A stretch of DNA of 64,000 nt from Cynocephalus volans (taxonomy: Eukaryota; Chordata; Mammalia; Dermoptera; Cynocephalidae): positions 41,426,679 through 41,490,678 of the forward strand of contig NC_084462.1 in the NCBI RefSeq assembly GCF_027409185.1, read 5' to 3'. Below are positions 33,595 through 61,600 of the stretch, piece by piece (the stretch's first letter is position 1; the number at the start of each line of letters is the position of its first letter). The notes under the pieces are model-generated. The model was given only the letters and a program-made list of their open reading frames with translations. It was not told the DNA's origin and did no database searches. The position numbers and the translations under genes are program-made.

Positions 33595-36500
33595 CAGAGG
33601 CCCGAAATACTTTTTATTAAAACACTGATCATTATTAAAACACCTTGAGGTACATTAAATAAATACAACCTTCCCTGTTGTACAAACAGGTCTCTGGAGG
33701 CTTGAAAACAATTTCCTGTAAATTCTTCCATAGCAGCATCTGTGAGTCAACACAGCCGAGGGAAACAGCCATCTGAAATGAGCTTTCATGATAGTTTGTT
33801 ACAAGTGTTTACTTTGTGTCATTGTCTCTGGCTGGAGGAGACCTTAAGTCCTTAGGAACAATGCCCTACCACCTTGTTTGCCAGAGTTGGGGTCCAGACT
33901 TGGCCCACCTCAGCATCCTGGTGGTCCACAGGCCGGAGTCAAGTGGCGCTATGCTAGCAGGTGCCAGCCCCTCTGTATCCCAAGGAGAGGGTGGGGAGAC
34001 TGCCAGGGCCCAACCGAGCTGGAGGAGAGGGTCGCTTGCAGACGAGCCACCGTCAGGCCCACTTCAAATGCCAGAGAAGGGCGCACAAAAGGCTCCAAGT
34101 GGGAAGGACACACGAGGGGAGGATGCCAGCTTTCCCCTTGGCTGTGAGCTGACATGCCTGGGGGCTTAGGTGCCACTGCTGGAGCTCCCAGTACTTGGTG
34201 CACCTGAGGTGGGGTCCAAGGGACCAGAGCTGCTGAGTCAAGATGCCAGCGTGTTCCCCAGGGGCTCTCCTGGCACTTCTTTCTTCTGGGGAGCTTTCCT
34301 GGAAGCCGGGAGCCTGGGCCCTCCTGAGCCCAGGCAGAGGACCCTGTTTGGCTGCATTGTACCCCACCCCCATGCCTGACAGCCTTGTTTCCAGGAGGCA
34401 GAAGGTTCTAGCCCAGCGGCATAAAGCCGGGTACAATCTCCTTGTCCACAAAGTAAGTTGCTGTGAGGGGAAATACAGAACTGAGCGTGAGCGGTGTGTG
34501 AACCGCAGAGCATCAGCCTGCGCCTGGGAGGCAGCTCAGCCTGGGGCACAAGACTCCATGGCAGTGGACACAGCACCTGCTGGGTGGCCTGTTGGTCCCT
34601 CACCCAGGCTGCATTGTGAGAATACCCCAGGGGTTGAGTCGATTGGTGGGAGGTGGTCTTGGCCTCACGCCAGTCACAGCCAGGCCTGAGAATGCAGGGT
34701 TAGCCCACCCAAGGCTTGGCCCAGGGACACGGCTGGGTGAGCCTCCAAGCCCAAATGTGGACCCCTCCTCCAAGCAGGCAGACTTCCTGCAGCTGGCCAA
34801 GCTGAGATGCCAGGCACGGGGGTGGGGGGCGGGGAGACACATTGCTCATAGGCTTGAGAGTTCATTCTGGAAACCCATTGGTTAACTTTACCTACAAAGA
34901 GTCTTGCTTTTTGGGACTTCAAAAGCCCTCACTTGAGAAAAATTAGAGAATAGGTTTCCTGTTTTATAGTCTGAATAAAGTGCTCATAAACTCATCTCTA
35001 TTATGTCTCCTGTGGGCAAGTTAAAGTTGTCATCAAAAAGCCTGATTTGTATTTTCTCAGCTAACTTGGAGGCAACAACTGGTAACATTAGTAAAGTGGT
35101 CGACGCACTCATGGCTGCCATTGCTGCAGATTCCCACACCTCAATTTTGGGATGAAGGCTCTGGATGCTTGGGCTGGACCCCACCCCTCACCCCCTCCCC
35201 AGTTTCCAACCACAAGAAGCGCCCCAGCACGCTGGCTCCAGTGGGGTTGGGGGCTGAGGAACGAGGGCAGGGGCTCAAGGACAGGCCCGGCCACGCAGAG
35301 TGGAGGGGAGAGCCGCAGGAGCCCCAGGAGCTGGGCGCTGAGCGGTGGTGGGCACCTTCTGGTCTGCCCCCTGCACTGAGCGATGGTGGGCACCTTCTGG
35401 TCACGCCAGGCCCATGGGCTCTCTGATGAGGCTTGTGGGTTCTGGGCTGCTCTGTGCCTTGCAGGGGCCACTAGCCACGGTTCAGGGACTCAACACCCCT
35501 GTGTGCTAGTGGCTGCTGCTTTGGACGGCCCAGACACAGGCATTTACATCCCTGTAGAAAGTCCTCGTGGACAGTACTGCTCTATGGCCACTGCTGGGAA
35601 GCAGCTGCCGCTCATGTTGCCAAAAAGTGACGAGTTGAGGATCCAAGAAAGTCAAAAGCACCCAAGCCGCCCAAAGGTGCCCATGCTGCACCCAGGCTGG
35701 GTTGCCTGCTTCTGCATCACCAACACGGTGGGCATTTTCACAGAAATAAATAACCTCCAACCTGCGTCATCCAGTGCAGTTGTGTCTGCTGTCACCTAGC
35801 TAGGGGAGGGACGGCACTGGTCATCAGAGCTCTGCTCTATCAGGAGGTACACACGTCCCAGAGAAATGGGCCTCTCCCCAGGGCCTGACCCACCAAGGCC
35901 AGTCAGGGGAGGCCAGATGCAAAGAGTCTCAGAACAGCTGCCCATTGTTATGGGACAAAAAGCCACTGTAAAGTGGCTGCTCCAGCTGAGGGAGAGAGAC
36001 CATGGAGGGAGAGAACCCGCAGGAAAGTGGGGAAGGGACCCCACGGAAAGAGGCTGAGGGGGCAGGCCCGCGAGACCGAGAGGTGGTGGCGGGTCCTCAA
36101 GGCCCTCAGCAACACCCGCCTGCTTCCCAGCAGTGGCCGGGCCACCACCGGGTCCCTCACTGTATATCTGTTTGCACACCAGCTCTGTAGTTCTGTAGGC
36201 CCAAGCTGCCATCTGTGCTAAAATGACCTGATTCCTTTTAAAGGAAATAGGTCAAATATGGTAGAAGTTTGATTCGAGAGCGATGCAAACCACCTGAAAA
36301 GACGGCCTCATCACCTGACCTCATCCTTCACCCACTTAACACTAAACTCGGGATGGGGGAGAATCCTGATGGCCCTGATTTGAAGCCTTTCCGTTACAGG
36401 AGTGTCACCTGCTGCTGTATTTGTATTTGTGTGATGCTGGCCAGTTCAGGGTGCCACACGCCAGAAAAAACTGAAAAGTTCACTATGGACACAAGTGGGT

Positions 36501-36748
36501 CATCTTTCTGAATTACTGGAACAGGTAGGAAATGTAACCCCAGAAGACAACTGATTGGATCCACCTCAAGAGAAGCAATGACAGTTCCCCACCCAAGCCA
36601 CCCCCAGAAACTCCTGGGTGTCCCTGCTTGTCCTCTCCATGCTGGGGCTGAAGGCCTCTCCCCGCCCAGCATGGTGGCTTCTGGCAAGAACAGAAGAACA
36701 GCCGGTGCTGGCAGGCCTGTCGGTGTCCACGTCGGGACCTGCGGCCCT
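33595..36748 (-). other. ENTREP2: ENTREP2 3' UTR
   Basis: About 3.15 kb from the stop codon to the poly(A) signal, with no splice sites needed. The 3' most 150 bases and 34890-35120 are AT-rich and unlike the GC-rich rest, and could be conserved regulatory blocks. A tandem duplication lies at 35338-35402. Several reading frames here on either strand are unsupported. Confidence 0.7.
33613..33618 (-). promoter_or_regulatory. ENTREP2: ENTREP2 poly(A) signal
   Basis: AATAAA on the minus strand (TTTATT on plus), the last such signal before the gap to APBA2. It places the two genes' 3' ends about 1.4 kb apart; I recall roughly 2 kb in human. Confidence 0.65.
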
Positions 36749-51770
<15,022 letters not shown>

Positions 51771-53994
51771 TCAAGCCATGACTGCTAAATACACACTTTA
51801 AAATGATGGCTCCGTGAGGAACGCCTTTCCCTGGAGGCCTCAGTACGCTTTGTTTCCCATGCTGTTATTCGGAATGCCTCTTTTTTTGGAGGAAAAATAC
51901 AATCTGGGAAGTCTTTAATACTATCCCTGCTGTAAGCATGGCTCCTCCAATCACACTACTCAAAGGCTGCGGTCAAAAGCGTGCCTGATGACCCTGGTTT
52001 AAGACAGCACTTCCCGAAGTGTGTTCATGAGACCCTCAAGTTATCCCCACACTGCCCTTCAAATTCCTTTAGTAAGTATGTTTGGGAAACGCCACAGATT
52101 GTCCTTCCTTCCTGGAGCCCTGCAAAGTGCATTAGCATGTTAAAGGTCCTGAGGAGACGTGTGTCGATAAATCCATTTAACTCTTCAACATTTAACCCAA
52201 CATTTCTCAAATATTTCATTAGATACACAGTATCTAATAATATTTTGCAGTTCTAGGGAATTCACATACTTTGTAAAATGCTGCTCTGAGGGAAAAGACA
52301 CTCCTTCATGAGCTCCGGAACATTCTGTGGGACAGACTTCCACACTGAAATGCTGCTCCAGCAAACTGAGGTGGAAATCACTTTAACCAAATGGAAGCTA
52401 TCTCTGCTGGTTTTCTGTTTCTGAAGTACTAACCAGTACCTGCTTCTCTTTCCACCCTCAGGTCACTGCTGCCCAGAGGCGACCTGTGGGTGGAGATGCT
52501 GAGACATCGCCCCAGTTCAGTCGACACCTCCACGAGTGTCTGCAGGTGGGAAGGACCCTGTGCTACGAAGGCCCTGTGCCCTGGGGCCTCTGCCTGCATG
52601 GCCAGTGAAGTAGGAGGAAGGGGGTGAGGGTAAGACCAGGACCCAGCGTCACCTGTGCACAGCCAAGCAAGGACGGCTCCAGGAGAAACAGGAAAGGCTC
52701 CAAGCATTGCATGGGAACCATGAGGATGATGTCAGATGGGCCTTGAAAGATTGGCAGGGTTTCAACAGGTGGGCTCGCAGGCTCAAGAACAGGTGAGCGA
52801 GTGAAAGATGTGTTTAATACAAGCAAAATGATAAGGCTCTAGAAGACAAATCTTAGTTCTGGGGATGCTGGGGAGCCAGTGAGGGTATTGGGGCTGGGAG
52901 CAGGGGTATGTGGGCTGCAGTGGATGGAGCCAGAACATTAGAACAGTTTTGCACTAGTACAGGTGAGTTCACAATTCTGAATATGCTGAGAAATTGGCAT
53001 GCTCTAGGCTGATGGAGAAAGAATGTGTCCAAACATGTAACACAACCAAAAATGGCTCCTGTGGGTCTTCCTAACACAGAGCACACTCCTCGCCTTTCCG
53101 GCTTGGTCTGACCCACAGCTATATTTGTTTAATTGTCTGAAACAGAGGTGAATCAAAGGCTACGACAGGTTGAATGTGTGCCTGCCGGTATCTGCCTTGC
53201 AGGGCTGTTAGTCCTGGGGCTTACTGCACAAAGCCGAGCGGCTGGGAGGAGGGTGAATGTCCCTGAGGTTTGATAAGGGAATATTCTGAATTAGCCTCTA
53301 TCGGAAATTAGAAAAATCAATAACATACTCAAACAAAACTAGGAAATGCAAAGCAAAACACTTTCCTATTAAAGGTACAATTCCACAACGTATGAGAATA
53401 AGCATTTTCGCGAGAGGCCAGGAGCTCCAGACGATCCTATCAGCAGGCTGGAGTGAGTAGAAGCTGCCACACACTAATGGCTTGTTAAAGGCTAAAGGAT
53501 AGGCCCTGTGTCTGCTCTAAGCTCCAGATCACCTTTCCGGGGCTGTGTTGGCCCCACCTTAGTGGAAGCATCCCAGACTCAGTGGGTTTCAAACGAAGCC
53601 TCTTACCTTGGCTCCTCAGCCTACCAGAGAAAAGCCTGCAAGTCTCGCTTGAGCTCTTCCCCACCATCAGTGTCTCTTTAATGAGGCAGAGTCGGTCTCG
53701 CAGCCCAAGGTCACCAGCTCTGTCCTCTGCTCTGAGATGCTGGTGCTGGAGGTCTGCAGACTGCATGTCCCAAGCTCCCTTGCCAGTAGGCTCCCTGCTA
53801 GGTTCTGCCAACAGGGGATGCCACAGGGGGACGGGAAGGTGGGTGGTGGCCAGAGGGGTTGGCTGTTATCCTGCTCGCTCCCTTCTGGTCTCCCAGTTCT
53901 GAGGGGGGATGGCTGCTTTCTGGAGTTATCCACCTCTGTGTAACTTCAAGAGCAATTTCTCTTTCTGACTGGCCAGGGGCCTCTGTGTTTCATC

Positions 53995-54050
53995 CACCTC
54001 TGTATTCCGCTCTGGCCACAGCAGGGGCTCAATAAATACCTGCTGAGCGG
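53995..54050 (+). repeat. L2 3' terminal fragment
   Basis: GGGGCTCAATAAATACCTGC matches the LINE-2 terminus. Confidence 0.5.
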
Positions 54051-55056
54051 ACAGACAGACGCCTCCTCCCCGGGCACCTCTGCCCAGCCCCTGGAGAATC
54101 TCCTCCATGCGGGTGCATCTAACACATGTGGCCCTGCCTTGATTTTCCGCCTTTGGAATTCAGTCTCTATCCTGCTGGCTGAGCTATTTTTAAGCCAATC
54201 CAATCATGTCACTGCTGTTGAAAACTCGTTTAGGAGTGAGACCTCTGCTCACTAATCCCATATAGTTTCCAGCTTCACGTGGTGGGTAGAAAATGGACTC
54301 TGAATTGTCTCCTTGTTCCCAGGTTGTTCTGCTTGCCCTGGGCTATCTGTAACTCGTCTGGTCCTATCTGTGTGGTGACAAAGCTCCACCGGTGCCTGGT
54401 ACCCAGCTGAGGCGTTCACACACCTGATGAGAGCATCCCTAAGAGACCAAGGCCGTCACCCACACAGCAGGAGTGTGTGTCGGAGAGCCTGCTCTAGAAA
54501 AGCCCCTGCTCTCCTGCTGTCTGCTCTGGGGAGAGGAGATTCCTACTTACACGTGTGCCGCTTTTCCAGGTGCATCTAGAAGGGGGGGGGGGATGAGATC
54601 TGGGGCTACCTGGCCTCAGGCAGCTTACCAAGGCCCGCTTAACACAGGGCCCCTAAAACATGGTTGCATCTGCACAGCCCAGAGTCTGGGATCTGAGGGA
54701 GAACACAAGGAGGTCAGGGGCCCCACCCGACGGCTGAGGGCCCACCTGATGAATCTGTGTCACATATGTGAGCTCTTCTGCCTTGCGCCTGCGCCTCCCG
54801 CCATGGGGGTGTGGGGAGGAGGGCAGGCAGGCCACCAGGGGCCTGGAGACAAGGGGCTGGGATTCCCAGGACACCTTGGGGTTCTGAGCCACCTCCTCTC
54901 CTCCAGCCCCAGGACAGGTCTGCTCACCTCCCTGTGCCCGCGGCTGCCCTCCCTGCCTCACCAGCAAACAGAGCTCCCTCCCCCAGCTTTCCCACCACAT
55001 TCTGGCTCCTGACGGGAGCACACACCTTCGAGATTTTCCAGCAAGACTAAGAAATA

Positions 55057-55138
55057 TGAGGGTACTGCAAAAAGTTTGTGGAAAAATAGGATTGAAAGAT
55101 AATACTGATCTTTTCCTGAACTTTTTGTAGTACTCTCA
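55057..55138. mobile_element. 82-bp palindromic mariner-type MITE
   Basis: Terminal inverted repeats of about 28 bp (start TGAGGGTACTGCAAAAAGTT, complement of the end TGAGAGTACTACAAAAAGTT) leave only a short centre. TA lies directly outside both ends (55055-55056 and 55139-55140), the Tc1/mariner target duplication. It has no coding capacity. Confidence 0.85.
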
Positions 55139-56641
55139 TACAGAGTAAAAGCCTCTACCCCACCGCAGACTTGGTAGAAATAGCAGGATTACTACAGCAG
55201 AAATTTTCTTAATCAGCCTTCTGTCACTAACCCACCGGAGGAGCTGGTGCTCTCCCTGTGTGCTCCAGACCCTGGGGTGATACTGGCCACACTGCTGCTT
55301 TCCAGTTCTGCTGCCAACCCCTTGTGAGTCCATGCCCAACTCGAGGCGGCAGGGAGGCCTTCCCACACAGGGTGAGGCCAGTTTTAGTTATTACAGTAAT
55401 TGCAGAATGAAATATGGATGCAGGCAAGAGGAGGTGCTCGTTGTATGAAAACCAAGTTGAATGCTTTGGAAAGACTCGATAAAGGAGAATAGCTAAGCAG
55501 AAATTGCTCCCAAATAGGTCTGGGCAAGGCAGTTCTAAGAGAGTGGAGGAGAATCAGAAATGTCTAGGGGAGTTCTGCACTCGGATTGCTTCCCATGGCT
55601 TGCTCCACTTTAGAGGAGCTGAACCTGGAAATCATTCATGGTGCAATTTCCATGAAGTTTACGTAGGAAATACAACCAGACACACCAAACAGACCCATAA
55701 CCAAAGGAAAAGCATGGCCCCAAATCACAAGACTAGTGGACCAGTGGTCATTAGCATATTTAAAATAAAAATAAAATGTTTATGATATATACGCATTATT
55801 TTTATGACTGTCTGCTTTAACTGGCTGTTTAATCATCCGCCCACTGGTACTGGTCTGATTGATATGCAGCACCTACCACCCAGCGATGATTCTGCTAAGC
55901 CCAGACTGCAAGGACCTCAAGGTCACCGTGGGTCCAAGGAGAGCCACCTTCAACAGGTGCAGCCAGCACTGGGGTAAGGTGGAGCGGAGAAGATACGGGT
56001 AAGCTTGGGTGATTCTGGGGACCCAGGGGGTGGTGTTATGTCCCCGACTGGCCAACACCACTTACTGGCTCCATGTCCACAGTTACCAGGTCTTGTGGAA
56101 GGCACAGGGCCCCATCTGCACTTTCTAAAGGAGCTCTATTTTATTAGGCATATGATTACTGGTGAGAATGCAAATGACAATAATAAAAGAGGAAGTTAAC
56201 AAGCAAGTACCTAATGGAGGTGCCTGTAAGAGCAGATGATACTCCTGAGGCTAAAGTGGCTGGCAATGAAGTGAACAGGGAGGAAAATAATGTAATGGAA
56301 AAATGGAGAAATGAGATTACATTTTAAAAATATTAAAAAAAGAGATTATAGACACTTAGGAGGTAAAAAAACCTCCTTTGCTAAACTGTATCAGTAGACT
56401 GAACTGCATAATCAGATTGTCTTTTGCCACTATTTCCACACATATCAGAGTAACTCATCTTTACCAAGTCTGATACTTTGCAACTCATGTATTCATGCAC
56501 TTACTATGTTAGTCCTAACAATGGTTAATCGTTCCAAAATGCTGATCCACAAAATTGGAAAGGAGTTATGGGTTTTTTGAAGGACTTGTTCTTGCTATCC
56601 TGGATTCCTAACAGCCCTGGACACGTGAGGTGTCTGCTAAC

Positions 56642-56700
56642 TGAATGAATGAATGAATGAACCAATGAATGAGTGAGCAAATAAGTAAATAAAAGGTGAC
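56642..56700. repeat. TGAA-type simple repeat
   Basis: (GAAT)n decaying into GAGTGAGCAAATAAGTAAATAA. Confidence 0.85.
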
Positions 56701-57689
56701 TGAATAAATTAGTAGATAACACAAAACTGGGACCCTCGTAAAAAACTAATGTTATAGCTAGAATTTTAATTGCATAAGTTAACATATGAATCAGAGCAGA
56801 AATCAAGACGGGGGTCTTCTCTGCTGACGTTTAGGAGCAGAAAGAGGGGCTGGGGAGGTGGCAGTGAAAGTCCATGCCACACAGTGGTGCAGGGATGCCC
56901 AGGCCCCCATAGCTGCCCCCTGGAGAAAATTAGGAGGAGATGCTCCTTCTCCTTCCTATGGGAGGAGATCCATGGTGGGGCCCACAGCTTGGTGAGAACA
57001 CTGGCTTTCATCCCCTAGGCCAGCATCGCTGTGCAGTGACCTGCTCAACAAGGTGCCCTTAGAAAGGCATCAGGGGCTGGGGACATGGATCGGGAGTATC
57101 CTATAGGTTCTATCTGAGAAAAGGAATTAGTGTTAGCTTATCAGGAAAGGATGGCAGGAGGTCTTCCACACACTTGCTCCCAGGGTCCTCCCCCAACAAT
57201 GCTCTCATTGTAAATTAGTGCTTCTCACTCTGAAGGTCTCAAATGAAAATAAACATCAGAACGAAGAGCTACTCCAACAAGACCCACAATTGAGTCCAAC
57301 AAAGGAAAATTCACTCAGAACAAAGATGTCAAAATAGGGGAAGATAAAGACACAGAAATAGGTGTGAGCAGTAAATCCTATATGAAGTTAAATCTAAAGG
57401 GGTAATGAAAATGTGTTGGGATGCTGTGATTTAAGGGTTAAGGATGAATGAAATAGAAAGAACATACCAAAGGGAAAAACCCCAGGAGCCTGGAACTAAA
57501 TATTTTAAACTATCTTAGGAAGACACAGAAGTTGGCTATGGTGTGGGGGAAGGAGGAGGAAAATGAATGTATGTTTCCAGTGGAAACACGGGGTAAGAGA
57601 AAAATTATGCCTGTGAAAACATAAAAACACCAATACTTATGGATACCAACAGAGAGACACACTTAGCACATTTTAGTTTTAACTTAAAT

Positions 57690-60326
57690 CCTATATACAC
57701 GGACAGATTCCTAGAAAGACACAAACTACTGAAACAGACTAGAGAAGAAATAGAAAATGTGAAGGTAAAGAGATTGAATTAGTAATCCAAAAGCTATCAC
57801 TCAAGGAAAAGTCCAGGCTCACGTGGCTTCACTGATGAACTCTATCAAACATTTAAAGATGAATTAATAACAATTCTTCAAAACTTCTTCCAAAACATAG
57901 AAGAGGAGCAAATACTTCCAAAGTCATTCCATGAGGCCAGTATTGCCCCAATACAAAAATCAACAACATAGAAAAAGAATGACATACCATAAGCGAGCGG
58001 GATTTAACTCATAAATGCAAGTTTGGCTCAACACAAAAAGATAATCAGTCTATATACTACCTCATATCAATAGGATAGAGGATAAAAACTACATGATTGT
58101 CTCAGTAGATGCAGATAAAGCATTTGACAAAAAACAACACCTCTTTATGATTAAAACAACAACAACAACAAAAAAGAACGAACTAGGACTAGAAGGGAAC
58201 TTCCTGAACCTGATAAAAAGCATCTATGAAAAACCCTCAGTTAACATATTATTTAATAGTGTAAGACTGGATGCTTTCCTCCTAAGATTAAGTACAAGAC
58301 TTGGATGTCCTCTCTCACCACTTCTATTCAACATTGTAATGGAGATTCCAGCCAGGGAATCAGGCAAGAAAATAACATAAAAAGCATCCAGAGTGAAAGG
58401 GAAGAAGTAAACCTATCTCTATTTGCAGACAACATAATCTTTCATATAGAAGGAATCCAGGAAAAAAGAAAAAAACTATTAAAGCTAATAAATGAGTTCA
58501 GCATGATTTCAGGATACAAGATCAATATAAAAAAATCATTTGTATTTCTATATACACTAGCAATAAATGATTTACAGATGAAATTAAGAAAACAATTCCA
58601 TTTATGATAGCATCAGAAAGAATAAGATACATAGGAATAAATTTAAGAAGTGCAAAACTTGAAAACTACAAAATATAATTGAAATTAAAGATCTATATAA
58701 ATGGAAAGACATCCCATGTTCATGAATTGGAAGACTTAATATTGTTAAGATGGCAATACTCCTTAAACTGATCCACAGATTTAACAGAATCCTTATCAAA
58801 ATCCCAGTTGGATTTTTTGCAGAAACTGACAAACTGATCCTAAAATTCATATGGAAATGCAAGGACACAGAATACCCAAAACAATCTTGAAAAAGATGAA
58901 CAAAGACGGAGGAATCAAACTTCCCAATTTCAAAACTTACTGCAACACTTCAGTAATCAAGACTGTGTGATACTGGCATAAGGATAAACGTATAGATCAA
59001 TAAAATAAAATTGAAAGTCCAAAAATAAACCTGTATATCTATGGTCAATTGGTTCTCACCAATGTTACCAAGATTATTCAATGGGTAAGGATTAGTTTCT
59101 TCAACAAATGGTGCTGGGAACAGAAAAACGCTGGACCCCTACCTCATACCACATACGACAATTAACTCTAAATGGTCTAAAGACCTAAATGTAAGAGCTG
59201 AAAGTATAAAACTGTTAGAAGAAAACATAGGAATAAATCTTCATCGCCTGGATTAGGCAATGATATCTTACATATGACACAAGAAGCACAATCAATTAAA
59301 GAAAAAACAGGCAAATTGGACTCCATCCAAATTAAAACTTTTGTGCTTCAAAGGACACCATCAAGCAAAAAGGTACCCCACATGATAAGAGAAAAATTTG
59401 GCAAATTACATATCAGATAAGAAACTTCTATCTAGAATATATTAAAAAAACTCTTACATCTCAGTTATAAAAGACAACCCAATTTTTAAAATGGGCAAAG
59501 GATCTTAAAAAAACATTTCTCCCAAGAAGATATACAAATAGCTATTAAGCACATGACAATATGCTCAACATCATTAATCGTCAGGGAAATGCAAATCAAA
59601 ACCTCAATGAAATACCACTTCTCAATCATCTAGAAATGTACTTACATATTAACATGGGTTGGCAAGTATGTAGAGAAATTGAAACCCTCATACTCTGCTG
59701 GTAGAAATGGAAAATGGTACAGCTGCTTTGCAAAACAGTCTGTTAGTTCCTTAAAAGAGAGTCAGCATTACAACCCAGGATATCTACTCCTAGGTATATA
59801 CTCAAGAGAAATTAAAACATATGTCTACACAAAAACTTGTACAACGATGTTCATAAAAGCATTATTCATAATAGCCAAGAAGTGTGAACAACCCATATGA
59901 CCATCAACTGATAAACTGGTAAACAAAATGTGGTATACTGATACAATGGAATATTATTCACCCATTTAAAAAAATGAAGTTCGGATACATGCTGCAACAC
60001 TGCTGAACCTTGAAATCATCAGGCTCATTGAAATAAACCAGACACAAAAGGCCACATTCTATATCATTCCATTTATATGAAATGTACAGATCAGACAAAT
60101 CCACAGAGACGGAATATAGATCAGTGACTGTCTAGAGGTGGAGGTTGGAAAGGAAACAGAGGGTAAATGCTAACAGGTTCAGAGTTTCTGTCTAGGGTGA
60201 TAAAATATTCTAAACTGGATTGTGGTGAAGGCTGCACAATTCTGTGAATACACTGAAACCACTGAATGGTACGTGTAAATGGATAAATTGTATGGTACGT
60301 GAATTGTGTATCAAGACAGCTGTTAT
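57690..60326 (+). mobile_element. LINE-1 ORF2 and 3' end, dead
   Basis: Begins in ORF2 and ends at GTACGTGAATTGTGTATCAA without a clear poly(A) tail. Reverse-transcriptase landmarks are split over two frames: VDADKAFDK (58100 region), LGCPLSPLLFNIVMEI (58300 region) and LFADNIIF (58420 region), where the catalytic FADD has become FADN. Stops and frameshifts throughout. It is 5' truncated and in the opposite orientation to ENTREP2. Confidence 0.9.
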
Positions 60327-60493
60327 CTGACACCCTTCACCCCACAGGTAAAGGAAAAAAACCACATATGCATACATGCCAGGCTAAAGCCTCTGCTGTG
60401 AGCCACAGTCTGCTGTGTGGAGTGCCTGCCCACAGTCTTTCTTGCATAAAATACATCTGTAAGACACTACCCAACCTCCTGTTTCTGTATTTT

Positions 60494-60804
60494 TGTCGGG
60501 CTTGATCATAGATCCCTCTGCCCCATCCTGTGCAGGTCATGAGTCAGGTAGTTGGAAAAAAATTCTGGAGGCCTATAACAGGATAGACATGCTTTATTCC
60601 GATGCGAGCTCTGCCGCCAGCAGATCAGAGCCATTGCCTTTTATACCGAAAGTACACAACAATAGCAATGAGCCAAGGAGTGCATGGGCATGCATGCACG
60701 GTTACACCACTCTTACATAACTTGTTTACAACAGATGTGCTGAGTCATACCCAGCCGGATATGAGGTGAGGGGGCCTGACTATACTGACTCCACTTTCCT
60801 CACA
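60494..60804 (-). mobile_element. Solo endogenous retrovirus LTR, 311 bp
   Basis: On the minus strand it runs from TGTGAGGAAAGTGGAGTC to AAGCCCGACA, with the canonical TG...CA ends. Inside, in order, are a TATA box (GGTATAAAAGGC) and a poly(A) signal (GGAATAAAGC). Flanking 5-bp copies ATTTT lie at 60489-60493 and 60805-60809. No retroviral genes are present, so it is a solo LTR left by recombination. Length and the CCCGACA end suggest a class II (ERVK-like) origin; this is uncertain. Confidence 0.8.
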
Positions 60805-61512
60805 ATTTTTAAAGCAAAACTAGAACTTAAAGGCAATTATCAAGCACTGTGTGTGTCGACTTCCCCTAGATTTTTTTTGTTTTTATCCCAATTCCTTATA
60901 GTTGTCTCACCCACATCTTAATTGAGAGCAACATATTCGGCAACACTCTTTCACTGAATCTTTCCAGAGCACTCAATTTTATTGTAACAGAAACTATTAT
61001 CCTTTTGTATTCATATATGGTTGGTTTATATAGTACCAGAATATGTAATCCAAATAGCACTGGTATAAACAGGTTTGGGAATACCTACAGCTGTCCCTGG
61101 GAAAGCTTATGACCCAGCTTCTGGGAACAGAAATGGTGTGGGGGTGAATTGGAGAGGCTCCTAGTGGGGAATGGTGCTGTGGGCAGCAGGCAGTGCATTC
61201 TACAGACGGGATGGAAAACCGTGGCTATCTTGCCAGTGATTTAGCAGAGGTTGCTTACAAGACTACTACTATCTGCACAAGCTCACTGCAGCACAGGTAT
61301 AAACAAAACCCAGAACAAAAACAGGAAAGAAATCAAGAATCTGCAAATAAAGAAATGGCCAAATAACTGACATTACATCCATATTATGGATCAATGCAGA
61401 TATTAAAATAATCTCTTTCTATTAACCTGGAGGGATGTTTGTGATAGCTTCGGGTTATAAAATCAAGCTGCAAAGTAAGTAATATGAATGGTGTGATTCC
61501 CATTTTGGCTAA

Positions 61513-61600
61513 AAGGAAGGAATAAAGGAAGGAAAAAGGGAAGGAAGGAGGCAGGAAGGACAAAGGAAAGGAGGGAAGAAAAGAGGAAGGGAGAGGGAAA
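61513..61600. repeat. GGAA-rich simple repeat
   Basis: (GGAA)n with AAAGGGAAGG and GAGGCAGG interruptions. Confidence 0.9.

Noticed and set aside
58093..58607. Two open frames with reverse-transcriptase motifs
   Set aside because: Part of a truncated LINE-1; the catalytic FADD is FADN and the frame is broken, so not an active gene.
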